Below, in pieces: positions 45,666-58,968 of a stretch of DNA of 64,000 bases; position 1 is the first letter of the stretch, and each line of letters starts with the position of its first letter. The stretch is from Schistosoma haematobium. Taxonomy: Eukaryota; Platyhelminthes; Trematoda; Strigeidida; Schistosomatidae. The notes below the pieces were generated by a model. That model saw only the letters and a program-made list of their open reading frames with translations. It was not told where the DNA came from and did no database searches. The DNA is taken from positions 31,394,402-31,458,401 of the forward strand of contig NC_067199.1 of the NCBI RefSeq assembly GCF_000699445.3, read 5' to 3'. A program made the translations under genes and the position numbers.

Positions 45666-46004
45666 CTTTTTTCTTTTGCATTTATTACATCATGGACTCT
45701 ATTTTATTTTTTCAACTATCTTTCGAATTAATAATCTTTCAACTGAACTCTACTCACTACATTCCTTCAATGTTATTCATTATGTAATCGATTGTTTCTA
45801 ACCCACTTTTGAACTGTTGTCACAATTAATGTTGTAGAATATTCTTTCACATTAGGTATATATTTACAATATTCAGTTAGCAATTTAAACCCATTATGTA
45901 ATTATGATTTTTAAATATTACAGGTTGTAAGCAGCTGACGAGAACCTACGAAATAAAACGAATTCATGCTATTCTGCTAGAATCTTTGTTCTTGCTCTTT
46001 TCAA
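45666..46004 (+). repeat. Right pLTR of Penelope-like element (inverted)
   Basis: Identical inverted copy of 43142-43480. Its right end CTTTTCAA is followed by GATGAT, which also pairs with ATCATT to the left of the other copy, so the inverted repeat continues a few bases imperfectly. Inverted pLTR arrangements are known in Penelope elements. Confidence 0.95.
45930..45978 (+). ncRNA. Hammerhead ribozyme in right pLTR
   Basis: Same motif as 43168-43216, on the plus strand: AGCAG at 45930, CTGACGA at 45935, GAAA at 45950, CTGCT at 45974. It is antisense to the Penelope ORF. Confidence 0.75.
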
Positions 46005-47360
46005 GATGATTTATCTCACAATTTCATTTCACTTATAAACTGATTAAAGTTAACACTTTATATTAGTCAGCCCCAACATTAACGATTCGATTTGATTTTA
46101 TATGACAAACAACAATCCTTAATTCATATGTTACAATTTTAGATGATGTAGTCTGCCTTAAATCTGGCCAATTTTATGAATTATTAAGTTGAATATGAGG
46201 TCATTGTAGAATCTGATGAGAAATTATTGAAAAGAATAATCATCCTTCACATAATTGTGTTTTAATATAATGGTAACTAATTGATTCCTTACTTAATACT
46301 AACATTGTATAAAAAAATCTGATCATGTACTATACGAAAAGAGATTCGTTACATGTGGTGTAAAAGTAAATTCATCATATCAAAGACCATTTAGGCAAAC
46401 AAAATAATTGCATTCTAATATGATGAGAATTTTTCAGAGATTCAAATGTTAGGATTGTAGAAATCTGTAGTTATATACTAAGCATTTTGCTTATATGATT
46501 TAAAACCTTATAATGAATCACAGTACTCACATTTTAATACAGTTTATTTAAGAAAACATGTTTTCGTTTACACATATTCACAGTTTTATCATCAACTCTT
46601 TATATTCTAAAAAAAACAATCTTGTAGGAATACAATCATTTTTGACCACGTTTATAGAGGTATAATCAATGCAAAACATGAATAGTGAAATTGATATTAG
46701 TAATAACTATCAAGGTTTATCTAAAAATACTACGTAATTCTATGAATTAAAATAATAACTTACCGAAAAATTCTCTTTAATCTCTCTTTTGTCCCTTTCT
46801 TTTGTTTAATGGTAGACAATTTAAATATTGAGAATTGATTAGTGTTACTTTCATTTATGTAGTGAATTGATCAGATAGCATCAATAAACGTTTTTCAAAT
46901 GAATATCATTTTACCTTGAAATGAATTATGAAGATAATGAAATAATGTACATTATGTAAAAACTTAGTCAAACTTTCTTCATGCAATACATGACGTACTG
47001 AATAAATCATCTAAAATTGATGTAAACAAATGCACTTACTAATGAGAAGAGTAATTATGTTGTTTGTTGTGTAAAGGCAGTTAACCAAATTATGACAATG
47101 ACGACAAGAGACACACAAACTGAAAATATTATTATTGACTTAATGAATATTACCGCCATTTCTTAATGCAAAAGGTTATTATATGGTGATAACAATTCTT
47201 ATAATGGAATTAAGAAACTTGGATATAGTTTTCATCACAGACTAATTTTAAATGGAATACTATCGAAAGTTGAAGAATATAAGCTTTCTGTTACATGTTG
47301 ATTCGCGACCACTCAGCAGTGCATATAATTTATTTATTTTATTAATATTACAAGCTGTAG
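46005..47360. other. AT-rich DNA, no gene seen
   Basis: About 1.36 kb with nothing recognisable. Confidence 0.55.
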
Positions 47361-47725
47361 TCAATATTATATTTTTGGTACAATATAGAATTCTCAGCAC
47401 AAAGTATTTCAACAAATTTCCGTTTCTTACTTCTTGGTCGATCCTGACGATAAATATTGAGTGATCGCCAGTTAGATGTTAGCAGTCCAGCAAATGAACA
47501 TTTGAATAATGTATATTCTTTTCTCTACATATTGCCAGCGACCACATTATCTCTTATTGGGCTTTTTGTAACTTTGACAACGAAAAGTTTTACACTTTTC
47601 AGAAATGTACCAGGATAGGTTATGCGAATAATAGACATAAGGACATGTTAAAACAAACAAAAATAGATAACTTGTTGAAATATCTAGACGGCAGGAACGG
47701 GTAACCCAGATACTCAAGCAGGCCG
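47361..47725 (-). repeat. Unclassified ~390 bp repeat family, copy C
   Basis: Third copy of the family at 5128 and 15583. It shares GTACAATATAGAATTCTCAG near its left side and the same right end CAAGCAGGCCG. The ATAATAA tail region is not preserved here. Confidence 0.7.
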
Positions 47726-50700
47726 CCTATAATTGTCTAACTCAGGTCTCGATCAAGCAATGAGTCAGGATTTGCTGGTTGACATTTTGTTATTTATTCA
47801 ACGCGATCGCCATCAAGTATATTCAGTATTAACTGAAGATCTTGATGATCCTCATTTCTGCTGACAAGGCATCCTTAACAAGAAGGAAGGTACATAACAA
47901 CTGCATGTCTGTTTTCATTGGTATTTCATCTGTAATCAACAGGTCGTGGATTTTCCGTAACTATGAAGGAAGATTTTTGTAAGCACTGATCAACTTATTC
48001 CTTCGTTTGTCTAAAAAAGCTAGAACTATTTATTACTTATTATCTCGAAGTTGCATGAAAACATTTTCTCCATATTATAAACAATTGTAAAGTCTTATGT
48101 TTTTAATATTTTTTAAAGTGTATCAATATGTACTATAACTTAATGTGTGTATGGCACATCACACGTAAAAATGCAACGTCGGATGTTCACCACGAGAAAC
48201 AAAAGAATCATTTCATATTTTGAAGACTTATTATTAAGCCAACCCTTTATGTTTAATGTTAACGGGTAATATTTTATCTTACATAACTATGTCATTTCTT
48301 ATTAAAATTCTGTATGTGTATCATTTCATTAGGTGAAAAATTCCCTTTAAATGACTTATATATCAGCAATAAAATTAAATTTTTGCTTAACTTATACAAA
48401 AAATGATGAGTAGTATTAAACCTATACTATTTGTAGCGAAACTCTTAAATTGAAGGGGTCCATAGGGTTATATTTATTTTACATATGGTTCATTCTAGAA
48501 ATCAAACAATTTCTATCTTTATTTATTTTCTACTATATAAAAATGGGGTACAGATACATCTGTTAACTCTTTGTTACTCTGCTTACCAGTAGACGTTTAC
48601 TAGAAAATACTATGAAGTACATTTTAAATATGAAACATGTCATCAGTTTGCAAGTGCGATACTCATATCTGCATATCTTAAACTGATGAAGATGAAAGTG
48701 AAAATGATAACTTTTGTACGTTGATTAAATAAATCTTCATTATAACCTATTATTTCTGATGTGAGATTTCTGTATTTCATAAATATGAAATATAAATTTA
48801 CACTAATCGAATCAAATGATTCAATTTTGACGGAAACTATGAAAAAATCTACAATAGTGAAAACTAATGGATGTCGCTTTTGAACCACATACTAAGGAAT
48901 AAAACGAACCGAATGCTCGGTGCCATGAAACTTTTCTGTAAAAACCGATGGGAACAAGCGAAGTTAAAATTCTATACCAAAAAATATTAATTTTAACCAT
49001 TCTGGTGGTTTATCTCGACGAAATAGAGTTGATATATTTTTAATTAATCACACAATATTCATTAATAGTTGTAATGCCATTCTAATTTTTTAGTAACAGC
49101 TGATTACTGAAGTGTTTTCCATTTAATCTAAGCCTGTGAATAAATGTTTCTTCTAGGTGATACAATCAAAAGAAACTTACCTCATTTTTAAATGAATAAA
49201 AATTTTTGAACTAAATTTTTTTATTTAACTGAATTGCCTACTGGAAAAAACGTTGACTAATTATGATCAACCGTTTCATCCTCAGAACTAAAAATATTAC
49301 AGATATCATACCAGTAATCCTGATGTAATATAATTATGAGATTTTTTATACTGTATCAGCCTCCTCTTGTTCACCTACATAACTCACCTAAACCAATCTG
49401 CATTAGTTTGAACAGCTAAAATGACCAGATAAGGGTTTTGACTATTCAATGTGTCATAACTTGAATAAATTTTGTCATCATCTATATTCTGTACTTATTC
49501 AAATGATTAATGGTAACCTTCAATGCATGGACATTTTCACATTTGCATGAATGCTTATTTTTATGTGTCTTTCCTATATGTTGATTATTTGAGGTATGTA
49601 TAAACCCACTCAATCATTTACTCAGTGGTTTATTACCCAAATTAATCCACAATCCAATAACTGTAAGACACCACACATAAGTCAAACTTCTACAATCTAA
49701 ATGCTTTATACTTGCGGTCTGCTGAACTAGTATGCCTGAAATATACTACTCCAATCAATTCGTCTTTCGACTTATTTCTAAACTACTGATAATTATTCAA
49801 GTGATGTTATTTTAGTCGACTGATTATGCAAAGTTTTACGCAATAATTATGCAGCCTCCAACAAAATGGTAACAACAACAGAAGAACTAATGGAACTTAA
49901 TTTTAACACTGTCACGTTATAAATAAGCATATGATCAATACTTAGTCTTATGTTTTAAATATACATTTCGTGTAATAACTTGATGTCTTACCTTTGACAT
50001 AAATAATTGAAATCACCATAGTGATGAACAAAAAAATAATTGCTATTCAAATTAATCATGCATGAATGTTTATTCACCAAACCTAATAAATTCGTATTCT
50101 AAAGTCCGAAGGCATGTCTACACGCCTTACAGTCGTCGTATATCACGTACTTGAAATAAGAAGTAAAAACATACTTACTTAAAAAGTTAACTTTAGAAAA
50201 GAAAAGGTTTGACCAGGATTCTTATATTTTTAAAAAAATTGATAGAAATATAATATTAATTTGCATCAGAACAAATTTTCTCCTAATGTGGACATTTTGT
50301 CATCATTTCTAAATACTGACTCCAAATGTTTGTAAGAATTATATGTTTTATACCGATTTCTATCGATTTTATATTGTAGATTTGGTTATTACAGCCTTTT
50401 AAACTTCAATTATTGACAAATGTGTATATTGTATAGGTTCAACTACAAGTTATTGGCTTGCATTGATATAAAAAATAGTTATATATCGATTAGGTGATAA
50501 TAAATCTCTTCAAGATGACATTATATGTCATCTTTGTTGACGATATTCTGCGAGAAGAGTGATTGGTTGAATTCGCCCCTAAACACCAATAGCAAGAATG
50601 TATCAAGTCATGCAAACAATAATGTGAATCATGCATCAAACAGGTTCTCCAGCTACTTTGAATTAGTTGATTAGTGGATAGCTCTGTCTAGTATTTGATG

Positions 50701-51327
50701 TGATGGGTATTTTATAACAGTATAAGTGTGAAAATCAGCACTGGCGTTTGAGGACATGCCTTAAATACAACAAATCTCATATCTTTCACTTTTTAACAAG
50801 ATACTATCCAATTTGTTCTAAGCAGAGCTAACAAATAATGAGATTTGTAACTGATGTTTGACTGCAACGTTAGACACCAGTATCATTCCGGTTACAGATA
50901 ACTTTTTTTATAACGAGAACCAAATAGTATAACATCGAAGTTCGAAGCATTTTACCAACTTTCTTTTACAACACAATATCACAACTGAATGTCTTTGACT
51001 GAAAGTATGACCAGAGAAATCTAAATAGAAAACGAGCGTTAAAATGTATTTGTTTTAACATAAAGCACTTGGTATTTAGGAGTAAATATTTTTCCATCCA
51101 TTTTTTCATGTTAAAGAACTTATAATCATCTGAAAATTATTACGACTAGGCGATGAAAGCTGTTACTTGTGAATTTTGCTTTGAATAACTATAAAAGTAA
51201 TAGTAGAATAAATGTAGCAAACAAAATCTAAGAGTTTATTATTTTGTTCCTTTTGATATCAAGAGTTCTTACTCCTATGTAATTTCAGGAACTGGAATAA
51301 AACACTTACTCAGTGTTCATTTTTCAG
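47726..51327. other. AT-rich DNA, no gene seen
   Basis: About 3.6 kb without recognisable genes, RNAs or repeats. A slightly GC-richer patch near 50560-50760 has no match in the window. Confidence 0.55.
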
Positions 51328-51335
51328 AATCTACC

Positions 51336-52124
51336 GGCGAGACTCTAATTCATTAACGGGCCAATCAAAGGCGTTTTAGAGATTTAAAAGTTACGGCGCC
51401 AATTTCAGTGCTTAATTCTAACGTACAATCGGTTCACAGGGAATTTTGTACAAAACGTGATAATTGAGCAGCTATAACAAACAAAACGGCGGGACTATTA
51501 TTTGTGGACGAATCAATCAGGTATAAGATAACAGATCTCGGATTTTAACGTGAAAGCCTTTCATCCATTTGGCTAAATAAATTTCTGGCATTATAGTTGA
51601 TGTCAGTTCGTGATGAAAACCCCACATATAATTGCTAAGGCCAATTACGACAATTATTGCGAACTGGATAATAAAAGCACCAGTAACACTGGCTACAGCC
51701 AGGTACTACAATATATACGGATGTTTGGAGAGCGTACAGACTCATACATAGGCTTGGTTATGTGCATCATATTGTTATCCACAAGTAGCATTTTGTGCAC
51801 TCAACAACCGGAGTGCACATAAACAATATTGAAACTATGTGGTCGAGGCTGAAAGAGTTTCTGAAACTTTATCATGGCTCCAGAGGCCGAGTATTCTGTA
51901 ACCGTTTGGATGATTTCCTCTACTTCATGCATTTCCATTTTAGAACCTCTGAACCTCTTTCTAACCTTGACAAGTTTTTGAACCACGTATGAGAAGTGTA
52001 TCCACTTTATTTCTTTGGTTTTGTATAACATCTTTTTACTCTATACTGACTGTTTGCTGATTGGTTAATATTTCTCAAGGTTACTTAAGATTCGTCCAAT
52101 TGTCGTCCATACGTTTGTCTCGCC
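51336..52124 (+). mobile_element. Merlin DNA transposon, deletion derivative
   Basis: A 789 bp element with perfect 8 bp target-site duplications AATCTACC (51328-51335 and 52125-52132). Both ends carry GGCGAGAC as inverted termini. A second start-like sequence GGCGGGACTATTATTTGTGG lies at 51488, matching the ends of the MITE at 22876, so the element carries a doubled 5' terminus. The 3' half encodes the last ~70 residues of a Merlin/IS1016-type transposase (51783-51992). The catalytic N-terminal domain is gone, so it is non-autonomous. Confidence 0.85.
51783..51992 (+). pseudogene. Merlin (IS1016/ISXO2-like) transposase, C-terminal fragment
   Basis: The frame reads FVHSTTGVHINNIETMWSRL and continues KEFL...GRVFCNRLDDFLYFMHF before a stop. 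The block NNIE-MWSRLK is the third catalytic region of DDE transposases of the ISXO2/Merlin group, where the Glu is the acidic residue, and LDDFLY matches the conserved LDEF-type ending. The first two acidic residues are missing. A nearby frame at 51610-51822 overlaps the start in another register and does not continue the transposase convincingly. Confidence 0.8.
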
Positions 52125-52132
52125 AATCTACC

Positions 52133-54956
52133 ATCTGATTTAGTTAATAAAGTTCCATGTGTTCTTACATTTAATTTATTCGACTTGAACGTTTCGGTGA
52201 ACATTAAAAAGAAATAAAAGAGATGTATTTTTCAATTAATCACTTTGATTCCAATTGACAGAAAATAGTCAATTTTTAATTGCAACAAATAGACTCAAAC
52301 GAAAGGATTTTCGATTTATTATAACCTAAATAAAAGAATTTTTTATGCTTCCCAACTCTCAGGAAATACCCATTTAGCACTCGGGCAACAGATATTTAAC
52401 GAAATATCACATATTATCTACACATAGATTTTATATTCTAATATGGAAAATAAAAAACGATCAAAAGTAAATGATAAACGATGAAATATTGGCATTTATT
52501 ACAAACTTCAGGGTCACCTATTTTAAAACTGCACGGTCTTGTACTTTAGACTTACTGTGCATTTTTTGCTGAGAATTCTTTACAATAACAAACTAAATGT
52601 TACTGAACCAAGGAAGTTGGTCAGTTGGTCACTTTCAAACTGACTATCTTCTTAGTCAGTAATCCGCTTTGACTTATACTTATAATGCTACATAATATTA
52701 CTGCAAGGTCCTGATTAATTTTTCCACAGAAGTGAGTCTCTTTGAAAGTCGTTAATAAGTGAAACTTAGTTATAAATACAGGTGTTTGTTATGAAAAGAG
52801 TTAACTTTTGCGAAACGTTCAGCATTTGTATGCACAGAAGTGAAGAGAATCAACTAATTTTTCTTAATCACATATACTTTTGGAATAAAGAATTTGGGTT
52901 TAACTGTAGCTTGACAGTATTGAGGTAGCAATATGCTAGTCTTATAACCTACTAGGGCTGATTATTATTATGATAACTGTTTGACAACTTGTAATAGCAG
53001 TCTACCTAGAACGAAGTATTTTACAGCTGGAACTCAAAACAGAAAGCTGTATAAAACTCCTTTACTTTTTAATCAGAACTGAAGTCTCATCACTTACTGA
53101 ACTGTTTTATAGAAAAAATATCCATCATCACACAGACTGACTGAATGTAAGGTCAAATCTTGCTCGCTTATGAGTCAGATTAAAATGTCTGTGTTTTCTA
53201 AATATGATGAAATATCGATTAGATTTGTCATAAATAATATTGGACACAGTTAAAGTTTCGAAAGTTTTGTCTTGAAAACATCCCTCGTCTATAAGAATCT
53301 GAGAAAAAGAGCTACACTTAAAACTTTAAGGTTGTACTGACAGTTCATTTAGATGGACAAGTTAACAAATACTCATTTTTGACTAACAGTTTTAATAACT
53401 TCCTTGTTCAAAAACATAAACTATGCTACAAAATGTCTACCCATTCCTAAACAATATGAAAACGTGCACTGAAACATGTGACATAAAGAAGTGGTTCAAC
53501 AAAATCGCTTTTTGACGGGTTCATTCACTATAGTTTACAATTCAAAGTATTTATTTTTACATTCATTGCACACTGATGATCTACAGTAAATTTGTTTCCA
53601 ATAGCAGTAATTTAAAGAGCGTGCTAAAAGAGAAGCAAAAAACGCTATTTTTTAATAAGAGGCTTTCAATGTAGACCAAAAAGTCATAGAAACTAAACTA
53701 AGGTTAATGATTACAAAAACGCGTTATGTAACATAACAAGTTTTATGATTAGTTTGTAAAATCATGGAAAGCGAGTAAGTGGGAGGTTGTATATGATGAA
53801 TTCGGCAAACTACAGGTTACGATCACAGTAAAACAAGAAATCCAGTAAATTTCTTCAGCAGACATAGTTCTGGTTTCTCTATCTGTCTAGTAAAAACTGC
53901 AACAAAACAAAGAAGATGAAATTTCGGTGCCTGTTATAGATATCTATTTATCATGAAGGTGACTTACAATAATGAGTTTATTTTCATTAAATGTTGTGTA
54001 TTCACATAGTATTTAATTACTTGTGCTCATCTAAATTTAATACATGCTCTTGGTGACTAAGTATGCTGATATTATGATCCCTCTTAGATAGAACACTCAT
54101 TAAGTAACCATAATACCCTTATAAATCACGATTAATAAATTAACGGGCACTCTCATTTGCCCACTTTACGTATATTTATCACTGTAAGATTTCAGTCAAA
54201 ATTTACAACTAAAAATTAAATTCAAATCATTGTACTACTTTTCCATTAAGAAATTTTGTAAAAGTTCGAACATAAGAACATGATTCTAATAAACTATCTT
54301 CTAATAATAATGACTAACAAGCATTAGATCTTAAGAAGTAGTGTTAAACCTTTGGAACTAACCTATCTGAAGTTGTTATTATTTTCATGTAATTATCAAC
54401 TTGTTATATCATTGTAGTTTTGATAAATCCTACCTGAAAAAAACTTTTTTATGATACATAAACTATTCTTGTGTTATATTTTTCTTAAGTTACTACTATT
54501 TTTATTTCGGATTTAATATTCAGTTTTCTAGTTATTTCGATCTATTGTCAGGTTTTTAATACATGTTATTGTATGAATGAACGGTAAATTTGAACTGCTT
54601 AATCAGAAGTTATCTTGGTTTGTCCGGTTTTATTCTGGATATCGGGTAAGTGAGCTTAGGAAACTGAATTTTGGAACAGTAGTCGTTAAGTGCATTTCCT
54701 GGTTGTTTCTTTATCATCTCTGTGTCATTGGTTAACAGAAGAATATTGATACTAGACAGACAATTTGAGCGAATAAATCAGTACTCGAACTAGATCAATG
54801 CAGTACATTCATGTAATTACGGTTTAATCTAACAGGGCTCAAAAAATAACTCAAATGGATTTACTCATTTTACTCACAATATGACCTTAAAATACGTCAT
54901 TTGAATCATGACCAGATTTAAATTAGAGAGTCATCAAAAACCTATAAGGTCTAAAC
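52133..54956. other. AT-rich DNA, no gene seen
   Basis: About 2.8 kb with nothing recognisable. Confidence 0.55.
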
Positions 54957-55085
54957 AGGACTGTGGATACTCACCATTGGTCAGTTCCATACTAGGACAA
55001 AATGATTGTCCAGTAATTTCAGATTTCACTGATTGTCTAACTTATATTGATTAATGATTCGAATGAACTCTACAATTTCAACAAC
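54957..55085 (+). mobile_element. Old family B SINE remnant
   Basis: Order of blocks follows family B: GTGGATACTCACCATTGG, TCCATACTAGGACAAAATG (decayed hammerhead, GACGAAA now GACAAAA), GTCCAGTA, then GATTGTCTAACTTATATTGA and ATTTCAACAAC at the 3' end. The ribozyme is dead. Confidence 0.6.
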
Positions 55086-55362
55086 GCAATACGGATATTT
55101 AAATATATAAATATTAGACTTGAAAATGAACTGAACTTCACCATTTAACATCACTACTAATTGATCATTGTCATTATTTTCCAATTATCTTTTTGACATT
55201 AGACGAGACATTTACTTAAATAAAAGACTATTTCTATATATTTACTAGAGGAAATGTTTGAGAAATGTTATTTCATGTATGGTACAATTACACTGTTTAT
55301 TCAATAGTCTAGTCTAAAAAAGAAAAAGAATAATAATAATCTCTTTAATGTAATCATGTGAG

Positions 55363-55396
<34 letters not shown>

Positions 55397-56577
55397 TTAA
55401 TAAATGGATAAATTGTAAAACTATATTTCTCCCTACTCTAATATTTTCACATTTTCAAAACCACTTAACATAAGTAAACTTAATTTTAAATATTTTCATA
55501 GATTATAGCCATATAGTCATATCTTATAGTACAATTATTAAAACATTTATATAAAATCTGTCATAGTAGCTGAATATTTGTTTTTTTTTAGAAAATAAAT
55601 AGAACAATATTCATGTGATATTCATCTATACAGTTCTAGTTTATTAAAAGAAAAATATCTCTGATGAAACCTGAAACTGATATTATCAAATGTAAAGTAA
55701 AGGATAAAAATTTCTAATTGACAAAACAGACAATGAAGAAAGAAAAAACACGGAAAGAATAATTAACCTCTTGTCAGTGAAATAAATAAGGTTTAAGTAT
55801 AAGTGTAGTGCACGAGAACACACGTGAAAACAATCGAATGAATTTGAATACAGAATTACAGGACATCTTAATAAAATCTGAAAACCATAGAGTAAACATT
55901 TCATTTGCAAAATATCAAGTAATTATCTCAAACTTGACTGTTCCTTTTGTAAATAACAATCAATCATCTCAGACTTTGATGTTCTTGCATTTTCATACCA
56001 ATTGCTTTCTGTTTCCGTTCTTTCTTCCTTGATCTTCTTGACTTTCGCTGCCAGACATTCTATTGCTGACTAGCGTTATATAATAACTCATGTCGATATA
56101 AGTAACACACACCACATAGGTACTAGAAATGTTTGTTTAAAAACATTAAATTTTGAAATACAATATTTATCTTAAATGATCTGTTTGAAATAGAAAAAAA
56201 TGTACAGACTATTTATCGTAATATTCAGGACATAATATCTACATAAAGGTAACAGTTTTTCAAGTAATCATTACAATTACCTATTAAAACTCTCTTAAAA
56301 TGAAAATACCATGTAAGGGATGAATAAAATTTAAAATCGAAATTAGTTGGCGTAAGGATAGATATTTATTTCTTTATGCAAATAGAAGATAATTTAGAAT
56401 CAGTGGTAGTTCATCATAGAAAATATTTCTCCCTATTTATGAATTGTATTCCAATCTGATTGAGATGGAAAAAAGATTTTTTTTAATGTATGTTAATTAG
56501 AATATCATGATGACTTAATGTCCGAAACCGAGAAATATAGTATAATGTGCAAGGAACTAGTATACTAGTAATTAATG
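55086..56577. other. AT-rich DNA with a TA microsatellite, no gene seen
   Basis: Nothing recognisable besides (TA)n at 55366-55395. Confidence 0.5.
55366..55395. repeat. (TA)n microsatellite
   Basis: Fifteen uninterrupted TA units. Confidence 0.95.
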
Positions 56578-56700
56578 AAATGATGGAGAAAATTTGTAGC
56601 TCAGGTGAATGTTTTAGATTGTATTGAATGCTTTGAGCCAGATGGTTTATTTTCAAACCTTTGATTTTCATACTGAACAACATCTTCAGTGCTTAGAAGG
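56578..56700 (+). repeat. Diverged copy of the 5772-type repeat
   Basis: Shares GATGGAGAAAATTTGTAGCTC with GTTGGAGAAGATTTGTTGCTC at 5780, then GAGC.AGATGGTTT and CTTTGATTTTCAT...GAACAACATCTTCAGTGCTT, matching the joined halves of the 5772 family without the inverted arm. Confidence 0.55.
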
Positions 56701-58617
56701 GTCCTTTTTAATTATTCTATAATTGTGATATCATTTCATTCCGAAAACCGTGTTTGTAATTATCTCCCCTTGTAGATTTTCTGGTCTTCATTTACCATCG
56801 CATTCACTTTGACTGGTTCTGCTAGTTGACCCTTGGCTTTGTGATTGACTGGTGCTTTTCTGAATGGATCTACATAAATGTCTCTGTAGATTGCTTATTA
56901 CACCGGATGAGTCAAGATTAGTTAGCTGTCGAAATAAACCCAGTCTGGTTCATAAAACTCAATATCATTAAAACACTACCAATCTTATTGTTAAAAATTG
57001 TGATGGGCAATTTAAAAAACTCGAAAAATTAAATGATATGAATTTTGAATAGAAAAGTGAAGAATAATTTATGTGGTTTATATAAAACACCTTAATTTAT
57101 GGACCACACTTGACTCAGAATTATACAAGTATTTGTGAGAAGTATTTATTACAAATCACGACCAAAACAGAGGATATTAGGAATGTTAATTAACAGATTT
57201 CTTTGCAGGTTTTATCAATGTTCTTCTGTGATAGGTGAATATTTGGTAGCCTAAATATTCAAGATCATAATTAAATATAATGTTCATTTGTTTATTGTGC
57301 CGATGATCACTTGATTAGTTGCATGTTGTATGTTTATTGTTAAGAAATCAAGTATAAGGATGAATGTAATACTGACTAATTTAGTACCATATCGAAAAAG
57401 TAATACGATCAATAATACTTCAGTTTCTTGTTATAGTTCTTTGAAAAAAACTATGGAATATACATAAAATGAGGTCATTAAGTTTATCGCCAATGTATAT
57501 TGTACCAACGATTAATCAAATTTAAGATTTAATTGGTAAACATTTTTAGAAAAGTTGTGAGTTTGAATCTAATCGCCTTTCTTTTGTATTCGACACACTC
57601 TTCTACTAAAAGTATTCCTGTTAGTTAATTTTATTAACTTAAATATAGCAGACTCACAGAGAATTCTATATTCCTTCTTATTTAATCTCCCATTACTTAT
57701 TTCTGCTATTCAATATATTTTTCATAGTTGAAACTAGATCTCCCCTGAAGTTAATTTGAATTTCTAGAAACTTCTTCTCAATTTACTCTTTTTTGTTCTA
57801 GAATATTTATTCCCTTTACTTACAAACAATCAAAATTATGCAAGATGTATACATATTCCACTACATCTAGTACTTTGAATTAACTTAAAATATATAACTT
57901 CAACTGATAATTACCGAAAAACATGGAAAAACAAAAGCTCTTCATCTTAAAAATGATTGATAAAAACGATTTTGAATATAACTAAATAAACAAAAATTTA
58001 CCAAATGAAATAAATTAACATTATTATTCATATGATTATTATTCCCCCCCCATTATCGTTTTTCTAAGTTATTCAAATCAATATTTATCTCCAAGTGACT
58101 ACCTTGAGATAAAAAAAGAAAACGGAATTGTGTCAATCAGATTTTATATAATTTGCTTTTACCTTTGATGTTATTTTTTTAAATCTTTTTGAGATTATAC
58201 AAAGTCTACCACGTTTATTCTTATATACTTGTTCATTATTAATAAATTAAAAGTTATTCTTTTCTTTTCAAAGCTTGTCTCTTTGTTGCAGAAAAGAAAG
58301 TAGGGTTATCACATTTTTCTGATTAACTTTCACATATTATACATATAAGCCATAAACATTTTGTATCCAATGGTTCCTGTAAATTTCATAATTAAATGAT
58401 TCGTAATTTACTAGTAAAACACATTTGCTTTTCATAACACTATTATATAGGAGCAATACAGTAAGGTTACATAGAATTGTGAAAATCAATTACACGATTT
58501 AATTTAAAACAATACCAAATAACGATTCCTTACAAAAATCCGATTCGGTGAAGTCAAGTCTAAATACGAAGAGATAGTAAAAAACAGAAGAGAGCTATAA
58601 AATATCCATCTTAAAAG
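56701..58617. other. AT-rich DNA, no gene seen
   Basis: Nothing recognisable in about 1.9 kb. Confidence 0.55.
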
Positions 58618-58968
58618 TATTTACTTACTAATACCTGTTACTCCTCGTGGAGGAGTCTAGGCCGCCCATCAGCACTCCCCATCCAACCCTTTCCTAGGCA
58701 ATCCTTTCCACTTCTTTCCAGTTCTTATCCATCCTTTTCATATCTGATTGTATTTTCCGACGTGTTCTTTGGCCTTCCTCTTTTTCGCTTCCCTTAAGGA
58801 TTCCATGTTAGGGCTTGCCTCGTGATACAGTTTGATGATTTCCGTAATGTGTGTCCTATCCATCTTCAATGTCCTTTCCTAATTTCCACTTCAGCTGGAA
58901 GTCAGTTTGTTCTCTCTCACAGAATGTTGTTGCTGATGATATCTGGCCAATGGATGTTGAGTTTCTTG
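58618..58968 (-). mobile_element. Old 5'-truncated RTE fragment
   Basis: Matches the 3' ~350 bp of the RTE family in antisense (ACTCCTCGTGGAGGAGTCTAG, TCCATCCTTTTCATATC, GATATCTGGCCAATGGATGT) with a tandem tail TTTACTTACT at the left. It is visibly more diverged than copies 1-3 and has small indels. No flanking duplication was found, as expected for an old insertion. Confidence 0.8.

Larger units (their letters stand above)
43142..46004 (-). mobile_element. Penelope-like element with hammerhead pLTRs
   Basis: A 2863 bp unit. Two 339 bp repeats, 43142-43480 and 45666-46004, are in inverted orientation and identical at every base. Between them the minus strand encodes a broken Penelope protein: N-terminal segment, reverse transcriptase and GIY-YIG endonuclease. 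The N-terminal part is truncated at the right pLTR. About 440 bp of LTR-like DNA (44681-45118) split the polymerase domain. Each pLTR contains a hammerhead motif, as known for Penelope elements in many animals. Identical pLTRs point to a recent origin although the ORF is dead. It resembles the schistosome Cercyon/Perere-10 type, named from memory. Confidence 0.9.
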
